NCBI GenBank assembly: GCA_002332715.1
Contig: DDBE01000046.1
Location: 1 to 7,632 of the forward strand
Direction of reading: 5' to 3'
Origin: Flavobacteriales bacterium UBA2040
GTDB taxonomy: Bacteria; Bacteroidota; Bacteroidia; Flavobacteriales_D; Crocinitomicaceae
DNA: 7,632 bases
Under the pieces are notes generated by a model that searched no databases, had not been told where the DNA came from, and was given only the letters and a program-made list of their open reading frames with translations. The translations under genes and the position numbers were made by a program. Below are positions 6,559 to 7,632 of the stretch, one piece after another. How positions within the stretch are numbered: position 1 is the stretch's first letter; every line of letters begins with the position of its first letter.

Positions 6559-7632
6559 ATGTTGAGCTATACTCTTTTCAAATTTGGTCCGTATGACGTG
6601 TGTCTTTGGAATTTAATCATTCTTACAGTCATTATAATTGTTTCTATTGCTGCACGAAGGTTGATTCACAAATCATTGAAGCGCATGCTGCTACGACAGA
6701 ACATCAGCGTGGAAGGTCGCCGAACTACCTTGCTTCGTTTGCTTAGTCAAAGCATCTACATTTTCACTGCTTATGGGTTCATTTATAGTTTTAGTTTCAA
6801 CAATCGAGACGTCAGTTTTGAAAAATTCTTGGAGCACAACTTAATTCAAAGTAAATATATAACGGTCTCCTTTTCCCATATTATTGGAATAATTATCGTA
6901 TTCTTCATAGCACGTGTATTGCTGAATTTCGTTAAATTATACATCACTCGAAATTTAAAATCTCGGAAAGATTTAGATGCCAGTGCTCAATTTGTTTACA
7001 TACAAATTGCCAAATACATCATCTACATTTTTGCCTTTGTAATTTGTTTACAAATCTTAAATGTAAAGTTGACTGTCCTACTTACGGGTTCTGCAGCATT
7101 ATTAGTGGGAATTGGATTAGGACTTCAAGACGTCTTCAAGGATATTTTTTCAGGCTTCGTCCTACTATTTGAAGGAAATGTTCGAATCGGTGATATCCTT
7201 GAAATATACAACACGGGTGATAAGGAACCTGTTGTTGCAAAAATTATCAAAATCAATGTGAGAACCACTCAAATTGAAACACGAAATGGGAATGTGCTCA
7301 TCATTCCCAACAACAAATTAACCCAAGAATACGTCGAAAACTGGTCGCATGGTTCTCCCCTTTCTCGTTTTATTATTGAAGTTTCAGTTGCATATGGAAC
7401 GGATACCGAATTGGTGAAGGACCTCATGAAAATGGCTGCGCTTGGTCATCCTAAAGTCCATAAAAATCTCGAAGTATTAGTCCGAATGAAAAACTTCGGC
7501 GACAACGGACTAGAAATGGAAGTGCTCTTTTGGGCCGAACAAAGCTGGGATGTAAATACGTTTAAGTCGGATATTCGTTTTGAAATTGATCGTTTGTTCC
7601 GCGAACATAAAGTTACGATTCCTTTCCCTCAG
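6559..7632 (+). CDS. MscS-family small-conductance mechanosensitive channel (3' partial)
   Basis: The frame is open from ATG 6559 to the window end (358 codons, no stop). The channel opens under membrane tension to release solutes on hypo-osmotic shock and sits in the inner membrane. Likely membrane segments are at residues 14-33, 64-80, 103-124 and 150-167, followed by the pore-lining helix from about 171 to 204. The pore helix has the small-residue pattern of MscS (LLTGSAALLVGIGLGLQD, 174-191) and continues into the conserved DIFSGFVLLFEGNVRIGD. The cytoplasmic beta domain follows (IIPNNKL, VENWSH), then the alpha/beta domain. The visible end, VTIPFPQ, matches the usual MscS-family C-terminus, so only a few residues are probably missing. 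It has more membrane helices than the three of E. coli MscS, placing it with the longer MscS-like proteins. The start lies four bases after the dnaG stop, so co-transcription is likely. Confidence 0.93.
   Translation, partial: MLSYTLFKFGPYDVCLWNLIILTVIIIVSIAARRLIHKSLKRMLLRQNISVEGRRTTLLRLLSQSIYIFTAYGFIYSFSFNNRDVSFEKFLEHNLIQSKYITVSFSHIIGIIIVFFIARVLLNFVKLYITRNLKSRKDLDASAQFVYIQIAKYIIYIFAFVICLQILNVKLTVLLTGSAALLVGIGLGLQDVFKDIFSGFVLLFEGNVRIGDILEIYNTGDKEPVVAKIIKINVRTTQIETRNGNVLIIPNNKLTQEYVENWSHGSPLSRFIIEVSVAYGTDTELVKDLMKMAALGHPKVHKNLEVLVRMKNFGDNGLEMEVLFWAEQSWDVNTFKSDIRFEIDRLFREHKVTIPFPQ

Overview
The window looks like a stretch of chromosome from a low-GC member of the Bacteroidota, most likely a Flavobacteriales bacterium. 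The evidence is: a TlpA-type thioredoxin with the long helical N-terminal region common in this phylum; a lipoprotein whose first residues after the cysteine (RDDE) resemble the Bacteroidota surface-export signal; a DnaG primase whose zinc site is degenerate in the way I recall from flavobacterial primases; a TAnnTTTG box upstream of one gene; and little use of strong Shine-Dalgarno sites. The genus cannot be fixed from this sequence.

All seven genes lie on the + strand and are tightly packed. Region 1 (1-3063) holds the C-terminal part of a TlpA/ResA-like thiol-disulfide protein (cut by the window start), an LpxH-type UDP-2,3-diacylglucosamine hydrolase that overlaps it by four bases (ATGA), and a 507-residue exported protein of unknown function 18 bases further on. 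Region 2 (3064-3171) is the only real intergenic gap. It carries a short inverted repeat and a TAnnTTTG promoter-like box almost on top of the next start codon. Region 3 (3172-7632) looks like a second operon: a long-chain polyprenyl diphosphate synthase, a small MORN-repeat lipoprotein, DnaG primase and an MscS-type mechanosensitive channel (cut by the window end a few residues before its likely stop). Its intergenic gaps are 5, 0 and 4 bases.

The content is mostly envelope and housekeeping biology: lipid A synthesis, the isoprenoid side chain for menaquinone, extracytoplasmic redox, osmotic safety valve, and replication priming. I see no mobile element, CRISPR array, RNA gene or defence system. 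No previously undescribed multi-gene system is evident. The most interesting points are the primase zinc domain that has lost three of its four metal ligands, the possible leaderless start of the prenyl synthase, the surface-lipoprotein signal on the MORN protein placed directly before dnaG, and the uncharacterised exported protein with repeated beta-strand-like units.
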